A stretch of DNA of 64,000 bases from Bifidobacterium ramosum (GTDB taxonomy: Bacteria > Actinomycetota > Actinomycetes > Actinomycetales > Bifidobacteriaceae). Below, one piece after another: positions 55,337 to 64,000 of the stretch. Position numbers and translations under genes: made by a program. The stretch's first letter is position 1. Every line of letters begins with the position of its first letter. The notes under the pieces were generated by a model. It ran no database searches. It was not told the DNA's origin and worked only from the letters and a program-made list of their open reading frames with translations. Location of the stretch: NCBI RefSeq assembly GCF_009299505.1, contig NZ_WBSM01000001.1, positions 62,001 through 126,000 on the forward strand. The letters are read 5' to 3'.

Positions 55337-56044
55337 ATGACCGCAAGCACGCATGTCCGTTCGATCACGCTGGTACGCCACGGACGCACGTCCTACAACG
55401 CGCGCCACTGCTTCCAAGGCCAGATCGACATCCCGCTCGACGAGATCGGCCGCTGGCAGGTCGCGCAGACCGGCGCCGCGCTGAAGGCGCTGTACGTCGA
55501 CGGCCAGCCCGATCGCAGGCAGCTGGTCGTCGCCTCCGATCTGAGCCGTGCCGCCGCCACCGCGCACGCCTTCGCCGATCCGCTGGGACTCGAGGTCCAC
55601 CTCGACGAGCGCGTGCGCGAACGCAGCTTCGGCCAATGGGAAGGCATGGAGGTCGCCGAGATCGCCCGCCAGTACCCGGACGCCTACCGTTCATGGGCCG
55701 AATTCCGCGGCGGCGAGCTTGAGTACGGCTGCGAACCCAAGGAACACGTCGGCGCGCGCGGCGTCGCGGCGCTGAACGACTGGGCATACCGCGCCGGCGA
55801 CGACACCGACCTGTTCGTGTTCTCGCACGGCTCGTGCATCATGCAGACCACGATCATGCTGCTGGGGCTGAATCAGGTGCATCCCGAGTTCTCCGACGTC
55901 ATGTCGATGCGCAACGCTCACTGGGCGCGGTTCGTAGCGGTCGATCTGCCCGACGGCACGCTGCGCTGGCGGCTTATGGACTATAATCACGGGCCGGCGT
56001 TGGCCGACACCGACCAGTGGGAGCATCCGACGCTCACGGACTGA
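55337..56044 (+). CDS. Histidine-phosphatase superfamily protein
   Basis: 235 residues. LVRHGRTSYN with the phosphorylated histidine, RERSFGQWEGM with the acid glutamate and VFSHGSCIM with the second histidine place it in the phosphoglycerate-mutase-like phosphatases. In actinobacteria a similar gene is often next to rsfS and acts as glucosyl-3-phosphoglycerate phosphatase or an unassigned phosphatase; I cannot tell which. AGGGGAGG precedes the ATG. Confidence 0.88.
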   Translation: MTASTHVRSITLVRHGRTSYNARHCFQGQIDIPLDEIGRWQVAQTGAALKALYVDGQPDRRQLVVASDLSRAAATAHAFADPLGLEVHLDERVRERSFGQWEGMEVAEIARQYPDAYRSWAEFRGGELEYGCEPKEHVGARGVAALNDWAYRAGDDTDLFVFSHGSCIMQTTIMLLGLNQVHPEFSDVMSMRNAHWARFVAVDLPDGTLRWRLMDYNHGPALADTDQWEHPTLTD

Positions 56045-56142
56045 CCGCGCGGCGCGACTGACGGGACAGGCGAAATCGTAAACTCCGCGCCGCGGACGTA
56101 TGCTGGAAGCGACGGCATCCGCACGGCATAAGGAGCGACGCG

Positions 56143-57408
56143 ATGACCAACGACCCGAACCTCACCACGATCTGGTGGCAGATCTACCCGCTCGGCTTCA
56201 CCGGCGCGCCGATCCGCCCGCAATCCGACGCCGAACGCGCGCTCACGCCGCGCCTCGACATGATCACCTCGTGGCTTGACTACCTCATCGACCTCGGCGC
56301 GAACGGCCTGATGCTCAACCCGATCTTCGCGTCCACCAGCCACGGCTACGACACCGTCGACTACTACCGCATCGACCCGCGCCTCGGCGACGATGCGGCC
56401 TTCGACCGGCTTGTCGCCGCATGCCATGAACGCGGCATCCGCATCATGCTCGACGGCGTCTTCAACCATATCGGCCGCGAATCGGCCCTGTTTCAACAGG
56501 CGCTCGCCGGCGACGATCCGGCCGCCGAACGCATGTTCCGCATCGACCGCGACGCGACGACCGGCAACGTCACCGACTACGCGCGATTCGAAGGTAACGG
56601 CGACCTGCCGTCCTTCAACCACGACGATCCGGCCGTGGCACGCCTCGTCGCAGACGTGATGCTCCACTGGATGCGCCGTGGCGTCGACGCGTGGCGCCTC
56701 GACGCGGCCTACGCCGTGCCGCCCGCCTTCTGGACCCGCGTGCTGCCCGACGTGCGCCGCGAATTCCCGCACGCGTGGATCATGGGCGAGGTCATCCACG
56801 GCGACTACGCGGCGATCGCGCGCGACTCCGGTATGGATTCGGTCACCCAATACGAACTGTGGAAGGCGATCTGGAGTTCGATCAAATCCGGCAACTTCTA
56901 CGAACTCGACTGGTCGCTCAAACGGCACAACGAGTTCATGCGTACGTTCACGCCGCTCACGTTCGTCGGCAACCACGACGTGACCCGCATCGTCAGCCAG
57001 ATCGGCGAAGCGGAGGCGGCGCTCGCCATGACCGTATTGCTCACGGTCGGCGGCGTGCCGAGCATCTATTATGGCGACGAACAGGCGTGGCGCGGCGTGA
57101 AAGCCGACGTGATGGGCGGCGACGATGCGGTACGGCCGATGTTTCCCGCCACGCGCGACGGGCTGGGCGGTGACGGTGCATGGATGTTCCGTCTGATCCA
57201 AGGTCTGATTTCGATCCGCCGACGCAATCCGTGGATGGCGCGGGCCGTGACCGAGCCGACGCAGGTGAGCAACCGCGTGTACTCGTACGATGTGGTCGGC
57301 ACCGGGGAGGATGCGGGGCGGCGGTTGCACGTCGACCTGCGGCTGGGGGAGCGGCCGACCGCCGACATCAGCGAGGGCGGCGTCAACCTGTACCACGTCG
57401 TGCACTGA
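56143..57408 (+). CDS. GH13 alpha-amylase-family glycosidase
   Basis: 421 residues, a short member. [17 protein letters not shown], nucleophile D187 in [13 protein letters not shown], acid/base E216 in [10 protein letters not shown] and D279 in [10 protein letters not shown] are all present. No signal peptide, so intracellular. It lacks an obvious N-terminal carbohydrate-binding domain and has a very small C-terminal domain. Specificity (oligo-1,6-glucosidase-like, maltodextrin-active or trehalose-related) is not readable from these motifs. Confidence 0.88.
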   Translation: MTNDPNLTTIWWQIYPLGFTGAPIRPQSDAERALTPRLDMITSWLDYLIDLGANGLMLNPIFASTSHGYDTVDYYRIDPRLGDDAAFDRLVAACHERGIRIMLDGVFNHIGRESALFQQALAGDDPAAERMFRIDRDATTGNVTDYARFEGNGDLPSFNHDDPAVARLVADVMLHWMRRGVDAWRLDAAYAVPPAFWTRVLPDVRREFPHAWIMGEVIHGDYAAIARDSGMDSVTQYELWKAIWSSIKSGNFYELDWSLKRHNEFMRTFTPLTFVGNHDVTRIVSQIGEAEAALAMTVLLTVGGVPSIYYGDEQAWRGVKADVMGGDDAVRPMFPATRDGLGGDGAWMFRLIQGLISIRRRNPWMARAVTEPTQVSNRVYSYDVVGTGEDAGRRLHVDLRLGERPTADISEGGVNLYHVVH

Positions 57409-57506
57409 GCGGCGCGGGAGTGCCCGGTCCGGCTGGTCAGACCGCCCCGTATACTGTTCTGGGCCGTTTCGCCGGCCGTCATCGTATCGACAGCAGAGAG
57501 AACAGT

Positions 57507-59003
57507 ATGAGCCAGTCCGACACCGACACTCCCGCCGAACCGATCCCGGATGCCTCGACGCAGACGCCGACCCCGTCCACTGACACGTCCGCCAACCACA
57601 GGCACGCGTTGCACACCAATCTCAAACGCGGCATGGAATCGCGGCACCTGCAGATGATCTCGCTCGGCGGCGTCATCGGCACCGGCCTGTTCTTGAGCTC
57701 CGGCTACACCATCCAGCAGGCCGGCCCGATCGGCACGATCCTCGCGTACGCCATCGGCGCGCTCATCGTGTACCTCGTCATGCTCACGCTCGGCGAGCTG
57801 TCCGTCGCCATGCCCGTCACCGGTTCGTTCCACGTGTACGCCGAACGGTTCATCGGCCCGGGCACCGGTTTCGTCGTCGCCATCCAGTACTGGCTCACCT
57901 GGACGGTCGCGCTCGGCTCCGAATTCACCGCAGCCGGACTGCTCATGCAGCGATGGTTCCCGCATACGCCCACATGGGTATGGTCGGCCGCGTGCATCGT
58001 GCTCATCTTCACCGCGAACGCGTTGTCGGTGCGGTTCTTCGCCGAGGCGGAGTTCGTGTTCGCGTCGATCAAGGTGTTCGCGATCTGCGCGTTCATTGCC
58101 ATCGGTCTGCTTGCCATCTTCGGCGCGGTGCCGGTCGCGGGATACACGCATGCGCCCATGTTCGGCAACCTTGTGCGCGACGGGATCTTCCCGAACGGGT
58201 TCATGCCCGTGTTCGCGACGATCCTCACCGTCAACTTCGCGTTCTCCGGTACCGAGCTCATCGGCGTGACCGCCGGCGAGACCCGCGACCCCGAAACCGC
58301 CGTGCCCAAGGCCATCCACACCACCTTGTGGCGGCTCGTGCTGTTCTTCATCGGTTCGATCGTCGTCATGTGCGCGCTCATCCCGTGGCGCGAGGCCGGC
58401 GTGGGCGAAAGCCCGTTCGTGCTCGTGTTCAACTCCATCGGCATCCCGTATGCGGCCGACATCATGAATTTCGTGGTGCTCACGGCCGTGTTGTCCGCCT
58501 CCAACTCCGGCCTGTACGCATCCACCCGCATGGTGTGGTCGATGGGCAACGAGGGCATGATCCCGCGTTGGTTCGCCAAAACCAATCGCCGCGGCGTGCC
58601 GATGCTCGCCCTGTGCGCGGCCATGGCCGGCGGGCTGTTGGCGCTCCTGTCGTCCGTGATCGCCGCATCCACCGTATATCTCGTGCTCGTGGCGCTGTCG
58701 GGGTTGTCGGCGGTGGTCGTGTGGATCGCCATCGCGTACTGCCAGATCGTGTTCCGCCGCCGTTGGCTCGCCTCCGGGCATGCCGTCGATGAGCTCAAGT
58801 ACCGCACGCCCGGCTATCCGTACGTGTCGTGGGCGGCGTTCATCCTGTGCACGGCCTCGTTCCTGCTCGTGTTCTTCGACAGGGAGCAGCGGTTCGCGCT
58901 CGTGGCCGAGCTGCTGTTCATCGTGGTCTGCTACGCCGCCTACTACGTGCAGGCGTGGTGGCGCAAGCGTCATCCGTCGGAACCTGAGTTGCGGCTGCCG
59001 TAG
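57507..59003 (+). CDS. APC-family amino-acid permease
   Basis: 498 residues with about 12 membrane segments and a 45-residue Thr/Pro/Asp-rich N-terminal tail. [24 protein letters not shown] (51-74 region) and [25 protein letters not shown] are signatures of the amino-acid transporter family (AAT, with GABA, lysine and aromatic permeases). Substrate unknown. GAGAG lies before the ATG at 57507. Confidence 0.9.
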   Translation: MSQSDTDTPAEPIPDASTQTPTPSTDTSANHRHALHTNLKRGMESRHLQMISLGGVIGTGLFLSSGYTIQQAGPIGTILAYAIGALIVYLVMLTLGELSVAMPVTGSFHVYAERFIGPGTGFVVAIQYWLTWTVALGSEFTAAGLLMQRWFPHTPTWVWSAACIVLIFTANALSVRFFAEAEFVFASIKVFAICAFIAIGLLAIFGAVPVAGYTHAPMFGNLVRDGIFPNGFMPVFATILTVNFAFSGTELIGVTAGETRDPETAVPKAIHTTLWRLVLFFIGSIVVMCALIPWREAGVGESPFVLVFNSIGIPYAADIMNFVVLTAVLSASNSGLYASTRMVWSMGNEGMIPRWFAKTNRRGVPMLALCAAMAGGLLALLSSVIAASTVYLVLVALSGLSAVVVWIAIAYCQIVFRRRWLASGHAVDELKYRTPGYPYVSWAAFILCTASFLLVFFDREQRFALVAELLFIVVCYAAYYVQAWWRKRHPSEPELRLP

Positions 59004-59020
59004 CCCGTTGAGGGTGGGGC

Positions 59021-59123
59021 GGTTTGTTGATCGAGAGGCTGGACCCGTGCAGCAGTCTTCAACGACCTCTCGATCGTCAAACCGACCCGTGCAAAGACTC
59101 GGAACCGCCTCTCGATCGTCAAA
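59021..59123. repeat. Inverted repeat CTCTCGATC with an extra right arm
   Basis: Left arm GGTTTGTTGATCGAGAGG (59021-59038) pairs with CCTCTCGATCGTCAAACC (59066-59083) save for two bases. A second right arm CCTCTCGATCGTCAAA (59108-59123) follows, each after gacccgtgca. It lies between the permease and the Memo-AMMECR1 gene. Confidence 0.75.
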
Positions 59124-59173
59124 TCCGGTCGCCAAGCGCCGCGACTATCATGGAAACCGAAGAGGTGGTTGCC

Positions 59174-60790
59174 ATGATGAGGTTGTTCCACAACGGGATC
59201 ACGGGCAGCGGCGGCGATGATGCCGCCCGCACCCTGCCCGCATCGATCTATATCCGTTCGGCCGCGGTGGCCGGCTCGTTCTATCCGGCCGATGCCGGCG
59301 AACTGCGCACGATGATCGACCGGCAGCTGGACTACGCCCGCACGCTCCTGCACGATTCCGGATTCGCGCAACGGCTGCCGGCCGGCGCGCCGAAGGCAGT
59401 GATCGTGCCCCACGCCGGATACGTGTACTCCGGCACGACCGCGGCGCTCGCCTACGCACTGCTCGAACGCGGCCGTGGCACGATCCGCCGCGCCGTGATC
59501 ATCGGCCCGACGCACCGTGTCGCCGTACGCGGCGTGGCCTGTCCGTCCGCATCCGCATTCGTCACCCCGCTCGGCACCGTGCCGGTCGATCGTGACGCGG
59601 AACGCCGCGCGCTTGCGGCCGTGCCGTGTCTGACCGTCAATGATGCGACGCACGCCCGCGAACATGCGGTGGAGGTGCAGATCCCGTTCCTGCAGCGGGT
59701 GCTCGGCGACGATCTGACCATCGTGCCGCTCAACGCGGGTGATGCGAGCCCGGTCGAGGTCGGCGACGTGATCCAGACCTTGTGGGGCGGTCCGGAGACG
59801 GCGATCGTGATTAGCTCCGATCTGTCGCACTACCATCCTGAATTGGTTGCCCGGGTTTTGGATGACGAGACCATTGCCCACATCGTGCCGCTGGGGGATC
59901 CGACGATCCGCCCGAATCGCGCGTGCGGCGCGTACCCGGTCAACGGTCTGCTGGCCGCCGCGCGGGCGAAGGCTGTGCCGGTGCGGTTCCTCGGCTGCTC
60001 GACTTCGGGCGACGATGGGGAAGTGGCGCTCGCCAACGCCGCCGACGGCCGGCATGCGGAACGCCCGCCGATGCGCGACCCCGATACGCCGGTGGTTGGC
60101 TATGCGTCGTTCGCCGCATGGGAGCAGGGCGTGCTGACCCACGAAGCGATGCCGGCCGAATCCGATAGCCATTGTGCGGCTGACCGTGTCTCCGACAGCA
60201 CCGCCAATCTGCCTGATCATGCCGACACGGTGCTGCCCGGTCTGGCCCGCGCCGCACTCGAACGGTATCTCGGCCTCGACAACCCCGGCGACCCCACGCC
60301 GGCTGACATCGTCGCCGCGCATCCCGAACTGCACCGGACGGGCGCGAGCTTCGTCACGCTGACCAAGCATGGACGACTGCGTGGCTGCATCGGCACGCTT
60401 GAAGCCCATCAGCCGCTCGGCCGCGACATCGCCGAACACGCCATCGACGCCGCCGCGCGCGACCCGCGATTCCGCCCGGTCGCCGCCGACGAATACCCGG
60501 ACATCAGCGTCGAGGTATCGGTATTGTCCGAGCCAGAACCGATGCGCGTGCAGTCTCGCGCCGCGTTGGAAACGATGCTCAAGCCCGATCGCGACGGGCT
60601 CATCATCGACGACGGCCGCGGCCACCGTGCCACGTTCCTGCCGCAGGTGTGGGCCGAACTGCCGGACAGCCACGAGTTCGTCGGTCACCTGCTGCGCAAG
60701 GCCGGCCTACCGGCATCCTACGATTGGCAGGATGGCAGCATGACCTGCCAGCGGTACACCGTCACCGCATTCGGCGAGGAGTCGGCATGA
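59174..60790 (+). CDS. Fused AmmeMemoRadiSam proteins B (Memo) and A (AMMECR1)
   Basis: 538 residues. Residues about 25-315 form a Memo-like domain of the extradiol-dioxygenase fold, with PHAGYVYSG (H80), IGPTHR (H114), EHAVEVQIPF (H164), SSDLSHYH (H219, H221) and FLGCSTSG (C275) as candidate metal ligands. After a ~35-residue linker, residues about 355-535 form an AMMECR1 domain with the invariant LRGCIG (402-407). In most genomes these are two genes; here they are one. The start ATG at 59174 follows GAGGTGG; ATG at 59150 is possible. It overlaps the radical SAM gene by four bases. The system's substrate is not established to my knowledge. Confidence 0.92.
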   Translation: MMRLFHNGITGSGGDDAARTLPASIYIRSAAVAGSFYPADAGELRTMIDRQLDYARTLLHDSGFAQRLPAGAPKAVIVPHAGYVYSGTTAALAYALLERGRGTIRRAVIIGPTHRVAVRGVACPSASAFVTPLGTVPVDRDAERRALAAVPCLTVNDATHAREHAVEVQIPFLQRVLGDDLTIVPLNAGDASPVEVGDVIQTLWGGPETAIVISSDLSHYHPELVARVLDDETIAHIVPLGDPTIRPNRACGAYPVNGLLAAARAKAVPVRFLGCSTSGDDGEVALANAADGRHAERPPMRDPDTPVVGYASFAAWEQGVLTHEAMPAESDSHCAADRVSDSTANLPDHADTVLPGLARAALERYLGLDNPGDPTPADIVAAHPELHRTGASFVTLTKHGRLRGCIGTLEAHQPLGRDIAEHAIDAAARDPRFRPVAADEYPDISVEVSVLSEPEPMRVQSRAALETMLKPDRDGLIIDDGRGHRATFLPQVWAELPDSHEFVGHLLRKAGLPASYDWQDGSMTCQRYTVTAFGEESA

Positions 60791-61944
60791 TGAACACGAA
60801 CGGTCCGACGTCGACAACCGTCACGAAATCAGGCATCACGGAATCGGCCGCCGCGGCACGAACCGCCGATCGCGACCCGGCTATCGGCCGCTGGCAGCAC
60901 CGTCTGTCGGACGGCCGCGCGCAATGTGACCTGTGCCCGCGCCATTGCACACTGCGTGACGGCCAACGCGGCTTCTGCTTCGTGCGTTCCAACCATCACG
61001 GCATGATCATGCTCGACGCCTATGGCTTGAGCTCCGGTTTCGCGATGGACCCGGTCGAAAAGAAGCCGCTCAACCACTTCCATCCCGGCAGTGCGGTGCT
61101 GAGCTTCGGCACGGCCGGCTGCAACAGCGCCTGCCGCTACTGCCAGAACTGGTCGATCTCCGCCTCCCGCCAGTGGAGCACGCTCGCCGTTGAGGCCTCG
61201 CCGGAGCGGATCGCCGCCGTCGCGGCGGAGTACGGCGCGCGGTCGGTCGCGTTCACCTACAACGATCCGATCATCTTCGCCGAATACGCGATCGACACCG
61301 CACAGGCCTGCCATGCGCGCGGCATCGAGGCGATCGCCGTCACCGCCGGATACATGGAATCCGCGCCGCGCACCGACTTCTATCGGGTCATGGACGCCGC
61401 GAACATCGATCTCAAGGGGTTCACCGAGGACTTCTACCGCACCGTCACCGGCACGCATCTGCATGACGTGCTCGACACGATCGCATACGTATGCAATGAG
61501 ACGGACACGTGGGTCGAACTGACCACCTTGCTCATCCCCGGCTACAACGACGACGATGCGCAGCTGCATGCTGAATGCGCGTGGATCCGCGAGCATTGCG
61601 GCCGCGATGTGCCGCTGCATTTCTCCGCGTTCCACCCGGACTACCGGATGCGCGATGTGCCGCCCACGCCGCTCGCCACGCTCGTGCACGCGCGTGAGAT
61701 CGCGATGGAGGAGGGACTGCGGTTCGTGTACACCGGCAACGTGATCGACCGCGAAGGTGGCACCACGTATTGTCTCGACTGCGGTGCGGCGCTCGTCGTA
61801 CGCGACCGGTACGAGATCGACGGTTATCGGCTGACGCCCGACGGACGCTGCCCGGATTGCGGATGCGTGATTCCGGGTCGGTGGGATGCCGACGGGGCCG
61901 GTGATTTCGGATGTCGGCGTTGGCGCGTGGCCATGCGCGCGTAG
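60787..61944 (+). CDS. AmmeMemoRadiSam-system radical SAM enzyme
   Basis: 385 residues. The radical SAM cluster motif is CNSACRYC with C112, C116 and C119. An N-terminal cysteine set C47, C50, C54 and C64 (CDLCPRHC...FC) precedes it, and the C-terminus has two CxxC pairs (YCLDCG and CPDCGC) that look like a zinc ribbon or extra cluster site. Motifs AFTYNDPIIFAEYAID and STLLIPGYND-like TTLLIPGYNDDD match PflA-related, AmmeMemoRadiSam-associated enzymes. ATG overlaps the Memo-AMMECR1 stop (ATGA), so both are made together. GAGGAG precedes it. Confidence 0.92.
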   Translation: MMNTNGPTSTTVTKSGITESAAAARTADRDPAIGRWQHRLSDGRAQCDLCPRHCTLRDGQRGFCFVRSNHHGMIMLDAYGLSSGFAMDPVEKKPLNHFHPGSAVLSFGTAGCNSACRYCQNWSISASRQWSTLAVEASPERIAAVAAEYGARSVAFTYNDPIIFAEYAIDTAQACHARGIEAIAVTAGYMESAPRTDFYRVMDAANIDLKGFTEDFYRTVTGTHLHDVLDTIAYVCNETDTWVELTTLLIPGYNDDDAQLHAECAWIREHCGRDVPLHFSAFHPDYRMRDVPPTPLATLVHAREIAMEEGLRFVYTGNVIDREGGTTYCLDCGAALVVRDRYEIDGYRLTPDGRCPDCGCVIPGRWDADGAGDFGCRRWRVAMRA

Positions 61945-62121
61945 CCGGGCGTTCTGGGCCGGTGAAGGACGCGTGCGCATACGTGCGGAAGAGCGGAAGA
62001 TGCTGCGTCGCGGTGGCTGCCGTGCTGATTCGTGAAGATTTTGCCGGGAAGCTGTAAGGGTTACGTTGTTTTCACCCAAGGCTCAGCACGTTGCCAAGAA
62101 ATCCCGCTATTGTTGCGTCGC

Positions 62122-63363
62122 GTGAGGAATTTTTTCAAGGGCATTTCCATTTCGTCGCTGATCGCCGGCGCGTTGGCGGCGGTCACGTCGTTTCTGTTGT
62201 CGGCGAAGATCGGCGTCGCGGGATCGGTGATCGGCGTCGCCGCGGGTTCGATCGTATCCGCGGTCGCGTCGCAGATCTACAAGAACGTGCTCAAGGCGTC
62301 AGGCGAGAAACTACAGACCATGACCGGTGTGGGGACCGGCGGCAACGCGGATGACACAACCGGTGGGACGGGCGGCGCGGATGGTGCCGGTGACGGTGCG
62401 CGCACGGTGGAGTCCGGCGCGTCGCCGACCGACCATGACGATACCGTGGCCATGACCGCGGTGATGCGCGACGACATGGGCGCGACGGACGATCGTCATA
62501 TCGGACGTGTCGCGGCTTCGGATCGGCTGGACCAGCTGGCGCAGTCGGGACAGGCGGATCGAACCGGGGGCGTCGACGGCACCCGCGTCATGCCGGCTGT
62601 GCGAACCGTCTCGTCGGCCGGCGACGCGCATGCCGCTCGTGACGGCCGCGCCGTGCTGGGACATGCCGGTGCGGCTGGTATGCCCGCCGGCCACGTCTCC
62701 GCGCGGGCGCTGTCGTCCACGGCCCGGCAGAAGCGCATCGCCATCGTGGTCGCCGTCGTCAGCGCGTTGGTCGCCGTGGCCGCCACGGCGGGCATCATCA
62801 TGCTGGTGACGCGCGGCCAGGGCACGGATTCGGTCGTCCGCGATCTGGTCCAGACCACGCAGACGCCCAGCCAGCCAGCCGACACGCCGTCGGACAAGCC
62901 GCAACAACCCGGCGACGGCACGAGCGGCGACGGCACGAGCGATACGAACAAGACCGATACGTCGAACGACGGTACGACCGGCGGCGGCAACGGTACGACC
63001 GACGACTCGACGTCGTCCGGCACGAGTGACGGATCGACCGACTCCGACACCTCCGGTTCGACCGGCAGCAGCGACGATACCTCATCCAACACGACCGGCG
63101 GCACCACGCAGAACGGCACCTCCGGTTCGACCTCGGACTCCACCGGGTCGTCCAGCTCCGACGGATCCACGTCGACCGGCACGTCGAACGGGTCGTCCAC
63201 CGGTTCGTCGAGCGATTCGTCGTCCACCGGATCCACGGGATCGTCGTCGAGCGACTCGACAGGCACGTCGACCGGATCGTCCTCCGATTCGACCGGCGGT
63301 TCGTCCAGCTCCTCCAGCGATTCCACGACGGGCAGCGGTTCGACCGGCACCTCCGGGCAATGA
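62122..63363 (+). CDS. Ser/Thr-rich membrane protein of unknown function
   Basis: 413 residues from a GTG at 62122; upstream TTG codons at 62110/62113 or a GTG at 62032 are possible since no clear ribosome site is seen. Two close hydrophobic segments (about 8-27 and 30-50), a Gly/Asp/Thr-rich middle, a third membrane helix (about 206-230) and a ~165-residue tail almost only of S, T, G and D (SSTGSS-type repeats). The tail looks like an extended, perhaps glycosylated, surface stalk. No LPxTG signal is present. I do not recognise a function. Confidence 0.7.
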   Translation: MRNFFKGISISSLIAGALAAVTSFLLSAKIGVAGSVIGVAAGSIVSAVASQIYKNVLKASGEKLQTMTGVGTGGNADDTTGGTGGADGAGDGARTVESGASPTDHDDTVAMTAVMRDDMGATDDRHIGRVAASDRLDQLAQSGQADRTGGVDGTRVMPAVRTVSSAGDAHAARDGRAVLGHAGAAGMPAGHVSARALSSTARQKRIAIVVAVVSALVAVAATAGIIMLVTRGQGTDSVVRDLVQTTQTPSQPADTPSDKPQQPGDGTSGDGTSDTNKTDTSNDGTTGGGNGTTDDSTSSGTSDGSTDSDTSGSTGSSDDTSSNTTGGTTQNGTSGSTSDSTGSSSSDGSTSTGTSNGSSTGSSSDSSSTGSTGSSSSDSTGTSTGSSSDSTGGSSSSSSDSTTGSGSTGTSGQ

Positions 63364-63445
63364 TCGTCGCAGGGCGATTCCCCTCTGGAGATGCCCGCCC
63401 GAACGGTGATGACGCGCGGCCGAATGCGCGATGACACGCCGATAG

Positions 63446-63474
63446 TTGCGCGTTCGGCCCATGCGTCATACACT
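63446..63474 (+). promoter_or_regulatory. Promoter of tRNA-Ala
   Basis: TTGCGC (63446-63451), a 17-base spacer and TACACT (63469-63474), 35 bases before the tRNA. Confidence 0.55.
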
Positions 63475-63509
63475 GTCTCAGGTTCAGCAATGAACGCATA
63501 ACGCAATCT

Positions 63510-63582
63510 GGGGCTATGGCGCAGCTGGTAGCGCATCTCCATGGCATGGAGAGGGTCAGGGGTTCGAATCCCCTTAGCTCCA
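63510..63582 (+). tRNA. tRNA-Ala (anticodon GGC)
   Basis: 73 bases. Acceptor GGGGCTA/TAGCTCC, D arm GCGC/GCGC, anticodon stem TCTCC/GGAGA around ATGGCAT, T arm AGGGG-TTCGAAT-CCCCT. Anticodon GGC at 63543-63545. ACC follows, so CCA is not fully encoded. Confidence 0.94.
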
Positions 63583-63587
63583 CCGGT

Positions 63588-63625
63588 AACCCGGAATCGT
63601 TGTCAGGCAACGGTTCCGGGTTTTT
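63588..63625 (+). terminator. Terminator of tRNA-Ala
   Basis: Arms AACCCGGAA and TTCCGGGTT, with further CGTTG/CAACG pairing inside, followed by TTTTT. Confidence 0.85.
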
Positions 63626-63827
63626 CGTTGTTTCCGGACTCGTGCATGCGGGTTGTCCAACGTGATCGGCTAAGGTGTGCGATGGTTAGGGGCGGAGACG
63701 GATGGCCGAAAACCGGCTTCGATCCGTCGAGACACATCGCCCGAACGGTTGGCAAACCACATTCCGAAGCGTCATGGCCGCGTGTGGTCGCCGTCATGCG
63801 CTGCACAGCGAAGAAATGGAAGGTCGC

Positions 63828-64000
63828 ATGGAATCGTCCATGGCTCACTTCGATACCGAACATACCGGCGATCCCCGCCAGATGCGTCAGACGCCGCATG
63901 ATACGCGCAACCCGCACGATACGGACGCCGAACGCATCCCGCTGAGCCTGATCGGCTCGATCGTCGCGGTCGGATCGCTCGCGTTCGTCGGCATCCTCAC
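63828..64000 (+). CDS. N-terminus of a probable MFS (DHA2-type) transporter, cut by the window end
   Basis: 57 codons from an ATG preceded by GGAAGG. A polar His/Asp/Thr-rich start is followed by RIPLSLIGSIVAVGSLAFVGI, the beginning of a first membrane helix. That start pattern is common in bifidobacterial DHA2 drug exporters, but with one helix visible the family is a guess. The 245 bases between tRNA-Ala and this gene hold only the tRNA terminator. Confidence 0.5.
   Translation, partial: MESSMAHFDTEHTGDPRQMRQTPHDTRNPHDTDAERIPLSLIGSIVAVGSLAFVGIL

Overview
The window looks like chromosomal DNA of a high-GC Bifidobacterium. The gene order pheS-pheT then argC-J-B-D-F-R-G-H, followed by tyrS, tlyA, nadK and recN, the strong codon bias towards G/C-ending codons, and the GH51 and GH13 carbohydrate genes all fit that genus. 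I cannot name the species from sequence alone. No prophage, integrase, transposase or rRNA operon was seen; three tRNA genes were.

Layout. 1-9 kb is an accessory carbohydrate and transport region: the end of an ABC importer operon (minus strand), an RpiR-type regulator, a GH51 arabinofuranosidase, an ArsB/SLC13-type permease, a small membrane-anchored protein and an aldehyde dehydrogenase carrying an unusual in-frame insert. 9.2-10 kb is a tRNA-Arg followed by an array of palindromic repeats. 10-26 kb holds a SpoU methyltransferase, pheST and the arginine biosynthesis genes. argC to argR run head to tail, argG follows its own ArgR-type operator, and argH is split off by a 1.2-kb gene-free block filled with the same repeats found at 9.4-9.9 kb. 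26-28.3 kb is a sulfur-carrier pair: a MoeB/ThiF-like E1 enzyme and a rhodanese-TusA-DsrE2 fusion. 28.6-41.6 kb is mostly housekeeping: an HD protein with a CmpB-family membrane protein, tyrS, a basic/TPR/acidic protein, two HAD phosphatases, tlyA with a 42-residue ORF just upstream, a Trk/Ktr potassium system, nadK and recN. 41.8-45.8 kb has two small modules, each headed by a short GntR (YtrA-type) regulator: one with an ABC ATPase and permease, one with a DUF1648-type membrane protein. 45.9-55.3 kb is amino-acid and cofactor metabolism (thrC, glyA, proA, nadD, prs, glmU, rsfS). 55.3-64 kb has a histidine phosphatase, a GH13 enzyme, an amino-acid permease, an AmmeMemoRadiSam locus with the Memo and AMMECR1 parts fused, a Ser/Thr-rich membrane protein, tRNA-Ala and the first residues of a probable MFS transporter.

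The most striking non-coding feature is a set of intergenic palindromic repeat families. One (8 copies of a ~48-bp dyad) is confined to the first 24.4 kb and shows compensatory base changes. A 139-bp composite of hairpins occurs twice in direct orientation, bracketing the whole trmH-pheST-argCJBDFRG block. Others are a pair of 24/25-bp-arm palindromes, two loci of tandem TCACTc-GTGCGCG hairpins, a 44-bp-arm inverted repeat between converging genes, and five tandem ~51-bp hairpin units after glyA. The least understood protein system is the fused Memo-AMMECR1 plus radical SAM pair at 59.2-61.9 kb.
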